From a bacterium (GTDB lineage: Bacteria; Oederibacteriota; JAAXVQ01; JAUVAV01): a stretch of DNA of 64,000 nt. A program made the position numbers and the translations under genes. This document shows, piece after piece, positions 42,086 to 51,279 of the stretch. The stretch spans positions 86,948-150,947 of the forward strand of contig JAIORK010000036.1 of NCBI GenBank assembly GCA_021108215.1. Direction: 5' to 3'. The notes beneath the pieces are model-generated. The model was not told the origin of the DNA, did not search any database, and saw only the letters and a program-made list of their open reading frames with translations. The stretch's first letter is position 1. Each line of letters begins with the position of its first letter.

Positions 42086-43677
42086 CGCAGCACCGCAATG
42101 ATTTTTATTTTACTCTGCCTGCCGTCCGGGGTTGTCAGCCGGTAAAAATAGGCGCCATTGGCGACGCGTATTCCTTTATTATTTTTACCTGTCCACACCC
42201 ATGTGTTTTTTCCGGAAATCGTTTCCGACGCCGCCACGCGATCTTCCCAAACCAAATCGCGCGCACTATCATAAATTTTAATCGCCACTGCCGTGGGTTG
42301 ATCCAATAAAAAAACAATCCTGGTTTCCCGATCTTTGTCCGGATCAAAAGGATTGGGATAATTATAGGTTGTCAGAACAGGACGCTCCACCGGCGGATTC
42401 CCCATGGCAGCCAGCAAATCCAGCAAGCCGCTGCCCGTCGCCTGATCATTCCCCGAATCGCCGATATCCCGTGCGCTCGATTTCAACATAGTTTCAATCT
42501 GATCCACCAAAAGAGTTGGCTGTTGGCTCCATAAAACCGCCGCAGCCCCCGAAACCACTGCCGCTGCCATGGAAGTCCCGGCGGTCACGGCATACTCGCC
42601 TGCCTCGGAACCGCTCATACCATCCGTGATATCACTATTCTCATTCCAGTAGGTGCTTAAAATACCGGTATCCCGGTTGAACCGGTCATCGCCGGCGCCG
42701 CCCGGTGCTGCGATGTCCACAAAAGCACCCAAGGTAGAATATGAAGCACGCGTATCCCAGGGATTGGTCGCTGCCACAGCCAGGACATGGTCCATCGCAG
42801 CCGGAAAATGAACCGTATCATCCCCTGAATTCCCGGCTGCGGCAATCACCAGACAGCCCCGGGCATAGGCCTCATCCACTGCCTCTTGCACCACCTGGGG
42901 CGGTTGGTTGTCCTCGGTTGCTCCGCCCAGGGAAAGATTGATGATATGGGCGCCATGCGTGGCGGCCCAGCGAATCCCCTCCGCAATATCCGAATCCAAT
43001 CCCTCGCCATTACTATTGAGCACCTTGACCGGCATCATTTTCCCGTACCAGGAGCACCCGCTGATGCCCAGATTATTATCTGTGCCGGCGCCGATAATAC
43101 CCGCCACATGCGTCCCATGACCGTGATCATCCATCCCATCCAAGGTGGCTGAATAATTTTCCTGGTTGACAATGGTGATACCCGGTACCAGACGGTTTTT
43201 TATATCCGGATGATTAAGATCAATCCCGGTATCCACCACCGCAACAATCAATGTGTCGCTGCCGCAGGCAATGGACCATGCAAAATTAGCATTTATTTTA
43301 GGGAGATACCACTGCTGATACTGTCGCTGATTTCTGTCCGGCAGGTAATAGGGATCATTGGGGACCACACTTACGGCCAAAGCATAGCGCCAGTGGTTGG
43401 GTTGGACCCATGCGACGGCAGGATCCTTCCGGATTTCCTCTGCCCAAGACTGTATTTTCAGCCCATGCGGGACTTTTTGTTTATATATGGAAAGCATGGA
43501 AGAATAGTGCCCGGCCTGTTTCTGAAAATGTTCCTGAGATTTATAACGAATGATCAATTCCGTAGGTGAACGCTGCGCCGTTTTTTCATAGCGGGTAATC
43601 AATTTTGGTTCTTTGGCCCAAGCGGTTGTCAGGGACCCCAAAAGGACACATAGGATCAGGAGTATTTTTAGCTTCAT
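42082..43677 (-). CDS. Secreted S8 serine protease with FlgD/T9SS-like C-terminal domain (pair 2)
   Basis: A 531-residue preproprotease. It has a signal peptide (MKLKILLILCVLLGSLTTAWA), a propeptide (about 22-125) and a catalytic domain with Asp in VAVVDTGIDLNH, His in GHGTHVAGIIGA, Asn in IAAAGNSGDD and Ser in AGTSMAAAVVSGAAAVL. The usual GTSMASP motif lacks its Ser-Pro end here, but the nucleophile is kept. The C-terminal domain (about 430-531) opens YNYPNPFDPDKDRETRIVF and ends ANGAYFYRLTTPDGRQSKIKIIAVLR. The frame extends upstream to 43743, but the ATG at 43677 gives a clean signal peptide with GAGG eight bases upstream. Confidence 0.93.
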   Translation of the reverse strand: MKLKILLILCVLLGSLTTAWAKEPKLITRYEKTAQRSPTELIIRYKSQEHFQKQAGHYSSMLSIYKQKVPHGLKIQSWAEEIRKDPAVAWVQPNHWRYALAVSVVPNDPYYLPDRNQRQYQQWYLPKINANFAWSIACGSDTLIVAVVDTGIDLNHPDIKNRLVPGITIVNQENYSATLDGMDDHGHGTHVAGIIGAGTDNNLGISGCSWYGKMMPVKVLNSNGEGLDSDIAEGIRWAATHGAHIINLSLGGATEDNQPPQVVQEAVDEAYARGCLVIAAAGNSGDDTVHFPAAMDHVLAVAATNPWDTRASYSTLGAFVDIAAPGGAGDDRFNRDTGILSTYWNENSDITDGMSGSEAGEYAVTAGTSMAAAVVSGAAAVLWSQQPTLLVDQIETMLKSSARDIGDSGNDQATGSGLLDLLAAMGNPPVERPVLTTYNYPNPFDPDKDRETRIVFLLDQPTAVAIKIYDSARDLVWEDRVAASETISGKNTWVWTGKNNKGIRVANGAYFYRLTTPDGRQSKIKIIAVLR

Positions 43678-43749
43678 CGTATTTGCCTCGTTTGCCAAGT
43701 CAACTTGCATTACATCGTCTATCCCGGATGCCCTGCAACCCAAGATATC

Positions 43750-43778
43750 ATTCTAAACCATCCCTATAAATTCAACAA
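43750..43778 (-). promoter_or_regulatory. Possible promoter of subtilase-PorV pair 2
   Basis: TTGTTG and TAGAAT are 17 nt apart on the minus strand, about 75 nt before the subtilase start. Confidence 0.5.
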
Positions 43779-44240
43779 TGTCTATTCCTTCAGCATTTCA
43801 GGCCTTCATTATTTACTACTGTTGCTATGGAACAGGGATATGCATTGATCTCGTTGACTGCGATAGGGCCATCCTTCCATCCGGGGATGCACAATGAGCG
43901 TCATCATGATGCTGAACAAAACTTCGTGTTCAACCGACCAAACCCTAACAGCTTTCTCAATCAATGTATCTTCCTGTTCCAACACGCACTTATTAACGGT
44001 CTGTGCATATTGCCGGTTCCAGTTGCGGTATGGATTTTGTGCACCGCACAAAGCATCAGGCTATCTGGTTCCAATGATCCGGGTATGTTGCCGGTTTTGC
44101 AGGCTGCACGGGTTTGGCATATTCAGTGTCATTCACCGTTTTCCAATAACAAAATACTCTTCCCGCATCCCCGGATCGACCGTATGCCCATCTGCAACAA
44201 AAAAAACGGTAACACGCCCGGATCATCAAGCAATTGTTTT
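43779..44240. other. Gene-poor stretch with small uncharacterised ORFs
   Basis: About 460 bases between the pair 2 promoter and the giant-gene terminator. Minus-strand ORFs (for example 43809-44051, 80 codons; around 44150, a run reading DGHTVDPGMREEYFVIGKR) are short and in different frames. They could be pieces of a decayed gene, but I recognise no family and see no start signals. Confidence 0.35.
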
Positions 44241-44277
44241 TAAAAAAAAGGGGCTGCACCGTCTGGTGCAGCCCCTT
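44241..44277 (-). terminator. Rho-independent terminator of the 2269-residue giant gene
   Basis: AGGGGCTGCACC pairs perfectly with GGTGCAGCCCCT across a 4-nt loop and is followed by eight Ts on the minus strand, 26 nt past the stop codon. Confidence 0.95.
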
Positions 44278-44302
44278 GATAACAATTGACTGATGCCGGC
44301 GA

Positions 44303-47300
44303 TTAAGCCGAGGCACCGGCCCGCAGGACTTTCCGACGCAAAGGCTGCATCGGTTGTCCTTTAGAATCATAAACATCCAGAAAGAAAAGCAGCTGATCCC
44401 GCAACACGGTATCATTTAAGCTGGCCGGAATACTGGCCTGTACTTTTTTTCCGGATTCGAGCACAATCTGGACCGGAACCTGCTGAAACGGTTCCAGCAT
44501 GGACAAAATTTTAAGAATATCTTCCTGATACCCTTCAGCATTTTCAACATCACGCCGCGCCAATTCTTTTAATAAAACCCGGATCAACCGTCTTATGTTA
44601 CGGTTTGTGTTGTTCCTGCCCAGATTGTCCAGCGCGCGGTTTAACAGCAAGGTAAACCGGCGATCCTTAATCTGACTATTAATCCGATTCATGGCCTGAT
44701 AATCCTGCTTGGCACCGGCCTGCTGTTCCTGCAACTGCGTACGCAGCCGTCCCATTTCCTCCCGGGCCGTCTCAACCGAACGGGTCAAATTCTCCTGAAG
44801 TACCTGATTGGCATTATCCAGTTCAGCCATATTTTTCCGGGTCGTAACTGCGGGTGCAAAATACCACATCACAGACTGCATATTCTGCGATTCACTAAGA
44901 ATCACAAACAACTCCGGATAGAGCGGCACGATATTACGAATACCTGTAATCCTCATTAAAAATTTAAAAATCGGATGATTGACCAGCATCTTCTTAAACG
45001 ATTTAAACTGCCCCAACGAATATTTAAGCGATGTAGGAATCTGCTCGAACGACAAGGTATCAATCATGGCCTCACGCTCCTGTAAATTCACAACATCCGT
45101 GTCATCTTCAACCGCGCTAAGTTTCTGCAAATCATTGATTTGTTGCTTCACCGCCGGTGAAAGATAATCCATGGCCTTGCCATTGCCCATGATCACCATT
45201 GACATTAATTGCAATGCTTTGACAAAATTGGGGTGACGAAAAATGGCAAAAACCGAGATACGCTTGCCCTGAGCATCCCGGGTGCGGCCGATCTCGACAA
45301 AGGTATCAAATACCAGCACCCCGGCGGCAAATCCCAGCAATAACGCAGAAAATATCTTGGAAAGCCCGCGCTGGCGGCTGTGCTTGGTAGGTTCTACTTT
45401 GGGATTCCAGGCCTCAACATCTACAATCGGTTTGGACTGCATACGCCCGTGTTTAAAGGCATAGTAAATATCCGAAGAAAAGAGCGAAGGTTCCTGCTCC
45501 CAAGTCCGGCCGCGCAACCGGGTCAAATGTTCACCCAAACGCTTATTGCGGGAAATAAGGGTCACTGTATCCAACCCCATCAACTCATCAGCCTGCGCCT
45601 CGGCTTCCGCTTTGCTCATGCGCCCGGCAGCCTGTTTTCCCAGCAACTGCTGAAATTTTGCTTGCAAACTCTCGAACCATTGATTAAATACACTCTGGCG
45701 GTTGACACCATACTCGCTTTCCAGGGCATTTTGCTCAACCACCATTTCCAGTGGTGCGGCTTCCAGTGTATCTGCCTGTAATAATGCCTGAATAAATGCA
45801 CTATTAATATTATATCCCAGAGAAGATGAAATAATCTCGCTCGTGCCGAACATCGCAATACTCAATGCATTCGCCTCGCCTGCACGCAGCAACGATTCCA
45901 GCCCGGCCAAATTTATATCCATGACCACCCGTTTTGCTCCTTGTTTAAAAGCCGGCTGGGCGGCAACCCGCAATGCCAAGGTCGGCAATTGCACCGTTAA
46001 ATTGCTCACATCCTGAAAGCCGGTTACCGGGGATAAAAGATTGCTCAAAAGTCGTCCCTGCCGGCCCTGCTGTAATTCACGAATCGTTGCTGCTGTGACC
46101 AAATAATAGTCACTGAGCTCTCCTTGATTGCGCATCTGACCCAAGGTTTTATTGCTGGCAGCCAGTATTTTTTCCCACCCGGGAATGCTCTGTAATGATT
46201 CGAGATTCACCTTATCTTTTTTAATTCCCAAAAGCGGAACTGCTACGGCGGCATTACCGTCAGCATTTAAAACCACTGTCACAGGCCGGAGATTATTCAT
46301 CTGATCACTAATCACGGCAATACCATTAAATACCTGCCAGTTAGAAGGCGCAAAGCGCTGCCCGGAAGTTTTGTCCAGGGGAAACACATCTGTCCGTATC
46401 CTGCCGGCCAAGTCCGCCCCCTGTTTCGTTCCCAGCATAGCAGTTAATATGGCATTCATTTGATCTGCCAAACTTTGGCTGTCGAATCCAAACGTAATGG
46501 GTTGATTTCCCGGAAGCATCGGCAATAGCTGGGATGCCTTGCCTAGCAAGTAGCCGATCCGCGGTTCAGCCAAAATCTGGTTCTGCGTATCTTTGGGCAG
46601 TCCTAAGGCGCGGAACAATTCCGGATTGGCTTGGTTAAAATTAGCCAAAAACGCCTGATCCCTACCGGCTCCTTTTTGTCCCGGAATATCGCGGGAAGGT
46701 ATGGCCTGCCAATCAGTAGCACTTCTTCCAAAGCGCGAAGTTTCAAAAATACCCGTGCCAAGGGAGCCGGGAACTGCCTGCAAGCTGCCTTGATTGAGTC
46801 CCGCATTGGCCGTAAATTGGGCATTCTGATTCATTGCATCAATACTACCTTGATTAATCCCCCTCCCGGGAGCGGCCAATGGTTGACTCGCCTGATTTTG
46901 AAATGCGGTGGATAAATCACCGGCAATATTGTTGCCTGCAAAAGCGTCTGCCCCGCTGAAATAGGGCATTTGACTGGGGCTGGTAAAACTGGATGGCACA
47001 GCTGCACGTCCGGCAGCCGCATACATGCCCAGATCCGGGTTAGCCTCCGGTGCGACAACATTGGAAGCGAAATTATCCTGTGCGAGCGCAACACCGGCCG
47101 CAACCTCGATATTCACATCACCTGTAACACCCACATTGGCTTCAGCTCTATTTTTATCAATCAGCTTCTTTGCTACATTTTCTTTGGTGTCTTCAACCGA
47201 AGAGCGGGCAACCGTCACAGTACCCAGCAGAGATGCCGCATCAAACGGTACTTGATCATCCACTTGTTCCAACAACTCCAGCGCCGTCTCGTCATCCCCA

Positions 47301-50300
47301 GCTGTCTTATCTTTCTTTTCACTCGCTTGACTACCGATAACCACCTCGACATCTTCGGTTATGCCAATTGCTGCGGGTTTGGCAACATCTCTTGCATTCA
47401 CGATCTGAATTTCACCGGTTTCGCGCTCTGCAAAAAGTACAATTTTCGGAATTTCCAGTGACGGTCCATCAAGATCATCTTTAACTTGTGCGACATCCTG
47501 TGCTTCTTTCGTTTCGGTATCAACAATGGTTTTAATACCACTCTGCCGAGGCGTCAAAGCTTTGAATGTATTGACCGCCAGCTCGCCTAAATCATCAGAA
47601 GCTTCAACAACTTCTTGGACCCCTAATGCTTTTGGGCTTGTTAAGCCAGTGACACTCGCCCGCATAAAACGGCTGTTATTAGCATGATCCATAGTAAAGC
47701 GCATAATCATTTTTTCCGTATCAAAATGCTTTAATAATTTCAGAAATTTTTCAAAAAACTCTGTTTCATTGGCCGTCAGCGCCGAATCTCCAAACTTTGA
47801 TACAAAATAATGAGATTTCTCGGCTGCATCCAATTCAGTTTCCAATCGAACAAACTCTTCAGCACTCAAAACATCCTTCAGCCCTCGCATTTCATGTAAT
47901 TGACCTGCCTTACGCTGGGTTTCCATGCGCAGCATGGCGTCAATATCCACTGAAAAAGGAACCTCTGCATCTTTGAAGATCGTAGAATAAATTTGGATTT
48001 TTATATAATTCTGGTATAAAAACATACTAAATCGATCACAGAACATTTCCAGTGCCACTGTTGCATTGATTGTCCCCTGGGTTTTTGTGCTTGGGTCCTT
48101 GTCCTTCACTTCACGTAAAGCTTTAAAAAGATTCTTATTAAATGCCACACTGGTGATGAGATCGTTATCGTTCATAACTAATTCAAGATACTTATCAAAT
48201 GTAATGGGCTCCAAATCACGTTTGGTTTCCTCGGAGGATCCCTCGGGAATTAAATCCGGCAAGTGCAGGGCCAGCGCATGGGTAAATTCATGCAGCATAC
48301 CCATACTTACCACTTCCTGCAGAGTTTCCTGATCATCCGGAGTTTGTTTGTCTTTCCACTGCTGAGCAGCATATTTAATAATCTTCCCAAAAGCCTCTCC
48401 CTGATCTCCAGCGCGCGACAGCAAATCGTCGAGTTCGTTCCCGTAAGCCCTATACAGCATCATAGGATTAAAATTATTTAGGACAGCCTTAATATAACGC
48501 TTAGGAAGTTCCTTATATAGTGGTTTCCCTCTTTCATCTACAAACCGCGGATCCACTAAAAGTGTACGAAAATCAATCTCTGCATGCCCGCCCTTACGTT
48601 TGGGATACTTCAACAACAACTCACTCGAAGTTGGGATTTTTGTAACATACTCTTTATCTCCAGATTTAACCACAACATCTTTAATGGTAAAATCAATTGC
48701 TACTCTATCATCTTCAAACCTGGGAAGTCCATTTTGCACAAGTACGTCCAACATAACGGCGGCATTTTGATCTGGAACAATTGCAAATGCACCATGCGCC
48801 GGACGCGCATCTCCCTTTTCATACCTCACACCATAATCCGCTTCGTTCTGTTGACGAATCTGACCTTCAATTTCATCTGCAACAAGCTTGGAAAATTCTT
48901 CTCTCAAAACACTTTTACTGCTTTTCTGATCACGTATCGCACGCCTACCCATAATAGTTGGATATTTTAAGCCTGTAAAAATCGGAGCCATGGCCATAAA
49001 CTGCACAGTCCCGGCAAAAGCGGCCAGCGCTTGAGCCGGATCATGCGCCACTGGCGACATGGCGGCAATTTCAGGGAAAATTCTAAAAATATTTTTTACG
49101 CCGCCCAGCAACAATTGCAAATTGCTCATCTCACCGACAGCACCCGTGGCCACAGCTGACGTGACATCCGCCATAATCACCTGGGAGATGACCGGCAACG
49201 CAAAAACACCGATAGCCATAACCGCCAGAATAATATTGCGCTTGGTGAAAACCCTGGTCAGAAAATCTCCGTCACTGTTGGTGGCAGTCCACCAGCCGGC
49301 AATGATAATCAAACTCATGGCCATCAGGGTCAAGGCGGGCGAAACCGCAGCGCCGATACCAAGTAATGGCAGAATGGTTATGGACAAAATTGCTGCGCTT
49401 AACATTGCCAAAGAAACCACCCGCACCTGATTGGAACCCAGCAGGGTGGGCTCACCCGCATAGCGTTTCACCGCTTCTTTATCGAGTATTTCCATACCCC
49501 GGCGTTTAAAAAGCATTCCCATAAAATTCGTGCCGTCCGGTGTCCCAAACTTAACCAGTTTATTGCGAATACGTTCCATGCTTAGTCCCGGCAGGCGCAC
49601 CAGAGCACTCTCGCGCATACGGACCGTTGTCAAATTCACAAAATCAACTGCCCGCGTAAACTGATTCCGGAAATTTCCCATTGTCAAAAAATTCCTGACC
49701 GCCATCGCCAGCGGTATTACCGGCTGACCGGCAATAATTCTTTCAAACTCAGTCAATTGCTCCGGATAGCGAAGCAGTTCAAAATAGTGTGTTCCTGCTT
49801 CCGCCTTGGACATATCCGGCTGAATGGTCACATACGTATATCCGGCACGACTAATCTGCTCTTGAATCGCCACAGTATGATACCCCCCTGTGATTAGAAT
49901 AACTTTTTGCTCGCCGCGATCGTGAATCCTTTGCAGTGCATTTTTATATAAAGCATGATCGCGTTGATCGGCAAATTGGTAAAAACGCAGCGCCTGATGC
50001 AGCGAGGCCTCAAGCCGCACCGCTTCTTCGGAGAGATTAAAATACACACCACCCAAATCACGCTTGAGCGCCGCCGTAATTTTTTTAAGCGAAACAGTCT
50101 CCGCGAGCAAACGATATGCTTCCAAGTCCTCGCGCGACGCAGAGACATTAATCATCCGCTCCACCAGCTCCATATACACTTGATACTGATACAGCCGGCG
50201 TTCCACTGCCGTCCGAAAAACCATTCCCCGCAGTGCATTCTCTAAATACTGTTGTTGCTCAATTTTTTCATGATAATTGAGCTCACGGCGCTTACCAATC

Positions 50301-51112
50301 CGCCGAAGCGTTTGGGGTAAGCGGGCAATGTCCGTCTTGTTTGCCTCGCGGACCAACGCCCGCAAATAAGCATCGGAATCCGCATCGCTTCTCAAGTAGT
50401 GCTTCCTGCGTTTTTCAAAAAAAAGCAACGCCGGATTGTAAACTTTTTCCTGAATGAATTCCAGCTGATCTAAAATTTCAATCACCCGACCGCGATTTTC
50501 TTCCGTGGTAAAACGCTGAATTAAAGCCAGACTGCTCTGATACAGCCGCGCATCCTCTGCCCCGTACAACTCAAGATCCGGCCTGTCATTGATCACCAAA
50601 TAGTCCGCACCGGTCAATTTTCCCTGCTTCATAAAATAATCCGAGACCGCACGCTTGGCAGCAGAGTCAGGGATAACCGCCAATTCAAGCGAAGGGATAA
50701 TCCCACTGCCGCCTTCTACAGCAATAAGATTGATATCATCATGGCGGGTGGTCAGTGTATCCAAAATACCGGTTATATTCTTCTGGATTTCGTAATGACA
50801 ATGGAGGTCCTGGATAAGAATAAAGGTCTGCTTACCGGGTTGATAATCTGCTGCCACAACTTTTCCCAAATTCGAAGGAACCGAATACTTCAAAGCCAGA
50901 CTGCGGCTGCCGGGTCCGCCCAGTTCAATACCCTGGACAGAAGCGTAAAGATAATTTTCTACATCAAAAGCCCAGCTCAACGTGGGAAAGAGAAAGCTAA
51001 TGGATATCAACAAGGCTATGGTCCGCTTCACCATCATTTGTGATGGCTTGTGCCATAGTGATAATAACCAGGAATCTAGTTTTCCTTCAGTAAATGAACC
51101 TTTTATCTTCAT
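44303..51112 (-). CDS. Giant membrane-associated multidomain protein (2269 aa) with ChaN/EreA-like and HExxH domains
   Basis: A complete ORF with its own promoter and terminator. A signal or anchor helix (about 28-48) is followed by a domain (about 90-435) resembling the ChaN/EreA/TraB group: FILIQDLHCHYE (97-108), IAVEGGSG (130-137) and ILITGGYHTVAI (405-416) sit where that group keeps its metal/active-site His and Glu. Hydrophobic helices lie at about 563-610 and 627-648. A metalloprotease-like HEFTHALALH is at 941-950. A Gln/Asn/Gly-rich low-complexity belt spans about 1350-1460. A further helix lies near 1915, the KYSLGQ motif shared with the next giant protein is at 2030-2035, and a coiled coil follows (about 2095-2150). 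No whole-protein family is recognised. The ATG at 51112 has GGGGG nine bases upstream. A surface or periplasmic location is likely. Confidence 0.8.
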   Translation of the reverse strand: MKIKGSFTEGKLDSWLLSLWHKPSQMMVKRTIALLISISFLFPTLSWAFDVENYLYASVQGIELGGPGSRSLALKYSVPSNLGKVVAADYQPGKQTFILIQDLHCHYEIQKNITGILDTLTTRHDDINLIAVEGGSGIIPSLELAVIPDSAAKRAVSDYFMKQGKLTGADYLVINDRPDLELYGAEDARLYQSSLALIQRFTTEENRGRVIEILDQLEFIQEKVYNPALLFFEKRRKHYLRSDADSDAYLRALVREANKTDIARLPQTLRRIGKRRELNYHEKIEQQQYLENALRGMVFRTAVERRLYQYQVYMELVERMINVSASREDLEAYRLLAETVSLKKITAALKRDLGGVYFNLSEEAVRLEASLHQALRFYQFADQRDHALYKNALQRIHDRGEQKVILITGGYHTVAIQEQISRAGYTYVTIQPDMSKAEAGTHYFELLRYPEQLTEFERIIAGQPVIPLAMAVRNFLTMGNFRNQFTRAVDFVNLTTVRMRESALVRLPGLSMERIRNKLVKFGTPDGTNFMGMLFKRRGMEILDKEAVKRYAGEPTLLGSNQVRVVSLAMLSAAILSITILPLLGIGAAVSPALTLMAMSLIIIAGWWTATNSDGDFLTRVFTKRNIILAVMAIGVFALPVISQVIMADVTSAVATGAVGEMSNLQLLLGGVKNIFRIFPEIAAMSPVAHDPAQALAAFAGTVQFMAMAPIFTGLKYPTIMGRRAIRDQKSSKSVLREEFSKLVADEIEGQIRQQNEADYGVRYEKGDARPAHGAFAIVPDQNAAVMLDVLVQNGLPRFEDDRVAIDFTIKDVVVKSGDKEYVTKIPTSSELLLKYPKRKGGHAEIDFRTLLVDPRFVDERGKPLYKELPKRYIKAVLNNFNPMMLYRAYGNELDDLLSRAGDQGEAFGKIIKYAAQQWKDKQTPDDQETLQEVVSMGMLHEFTHALALHLPDLIPEGSSEETKRDLEPITFDKYLELVMNDNDLITSVAFNKNLFKALREVKDKDPSTKTQGTINATVALEMFCDRFSMFLYQNYIKIQIYSTIFKDAEVPFSVDIDAMLRMETQRKAGQLHEMRGLKDVLSAEEFVRLETELDAAEKSHYFVSKFGDSALTANETEFFEKFLKLLKHFDTEKMIMRFTMDHANNSRFMRASVTGLTSPKALGVQEVVEASDDLGELAVNTFKALTPRQSGIKTIVDTETKEAQDVAQVKDDLDGPSLEIPKIVLFAERETGEIQIVNARDVAKPAAIGITEDVEVVIGSQASEKKDKTAGDDETALELLEQVDDQVPFDAASLLGTVTVARSSVEDTKENVAKKLIDKNRAEANVGVTGDVNIEVAAGVALAQDNFASNVVAPEANPDLGMYAAAGRAAVPSSFTSPSQMPYFSGADAFAGNNIAGDLSTAFQNQASQPLAAPGRGINQGSIDAMNQNAQFTANAGLNQGSLQAVPGSLGTGIFETSRFGRSATDWQAIPSRDIPGQKGAGRDQAFLANFNQANPELFRALGLPKDTQNQILAEPRIGYLLGKASQLLPMLPGNQPITFGFDSQSLADQMNAILTAMLGTKQGADLAGRIRTDVFPLDKTSGQRFAPSNWQVFNGIAVISDQMNNLRPVTVVLNADGNAAVAVPLLGIKKDKVNLESLQSIPGWEKILAASNKTLGQMRNQGELSDYYLVTAATIRELQQGRQGRLLSNLLSPVTGFQDVSNLTVQLPTLALRVAAQPAFKQGAKRVVMDINLAGLESLLRAGEANALSIAMFGTSEIISSSLGYNINSAFIQALLQADTLEAAPLEMVVEQNALESEYGVNRQSVFNQWFESLQAKFQQLLGKQAAGRMSKAEAEAQADELMGLDTVTLISRNKRLGEHLTRLRGRTWEQEPSLFSSDIYYAFKHGRMQSKPIVDVEAWNPKVEPTKHSRQRGLSKIFSALLLGFAAGVLVFDTFVEIGRTRDAQGKRISVFAIFRHPNFVKALQLMSMVIMGNGKAMDYLSPAVKQQINDLQKLSAVEDDTDVVNLQEREAMIDTLSFEQIPTSLKYSLGQFKSFKKMLVNHPIFKFLMRITGIRNIVPLYPELFVILSESQNMQSVMWYFAPAVTTRKNMAELDNANQVLQENLTRSVETAREEMGRLRTQLQEQQAGAKQDYQAMNRINSQIKDRRFTLLLNRALDNLGRNNTNRNIRRLIRVLLKELARRDVENAEGYQEDILKILSMLEPFQQVPVQIVLESGKKVQASIPASLNDTVLRDQLLFFLDVYDSKGQPMQPLRRKVLRAGASA

Positions 51113-51189
51113 GTGTCAATACCCCCATGTTTTTCAGTATAAAGGGCCAAAAGTGTTTTATTATAAATCACAATCAATTATATATATAT

Positions 51190-51218
51190 AATATAGCACA
51201 TTTTAAGCCGTATTTCAA
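51190..51218 (-). promoter_or_regulatory. Promoter of the 2269-residue giant gene
   Basis: TTGAAA and TATATT are separated by 17 nt on the minus strand, followed by a TATATATA run, about 80 nt before the start codon. The two giant genes are therefore at least partly independent transcripts. Confidence 0.75.
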
Positions 51219-51279
51219 TGTGAAGCGTTTATATCTATTCAGTTTCACTACAGCATAAAACATAAATTCGCCTAATATT

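Noticed and set aside
43827-44243. 138-codon plus-strand ORF in the gap before the giant gene
   Set aside because: The composition (many Cys, His, Pro) and lack of a family match argue against a gene; it also runs into the giant-gene terminator.
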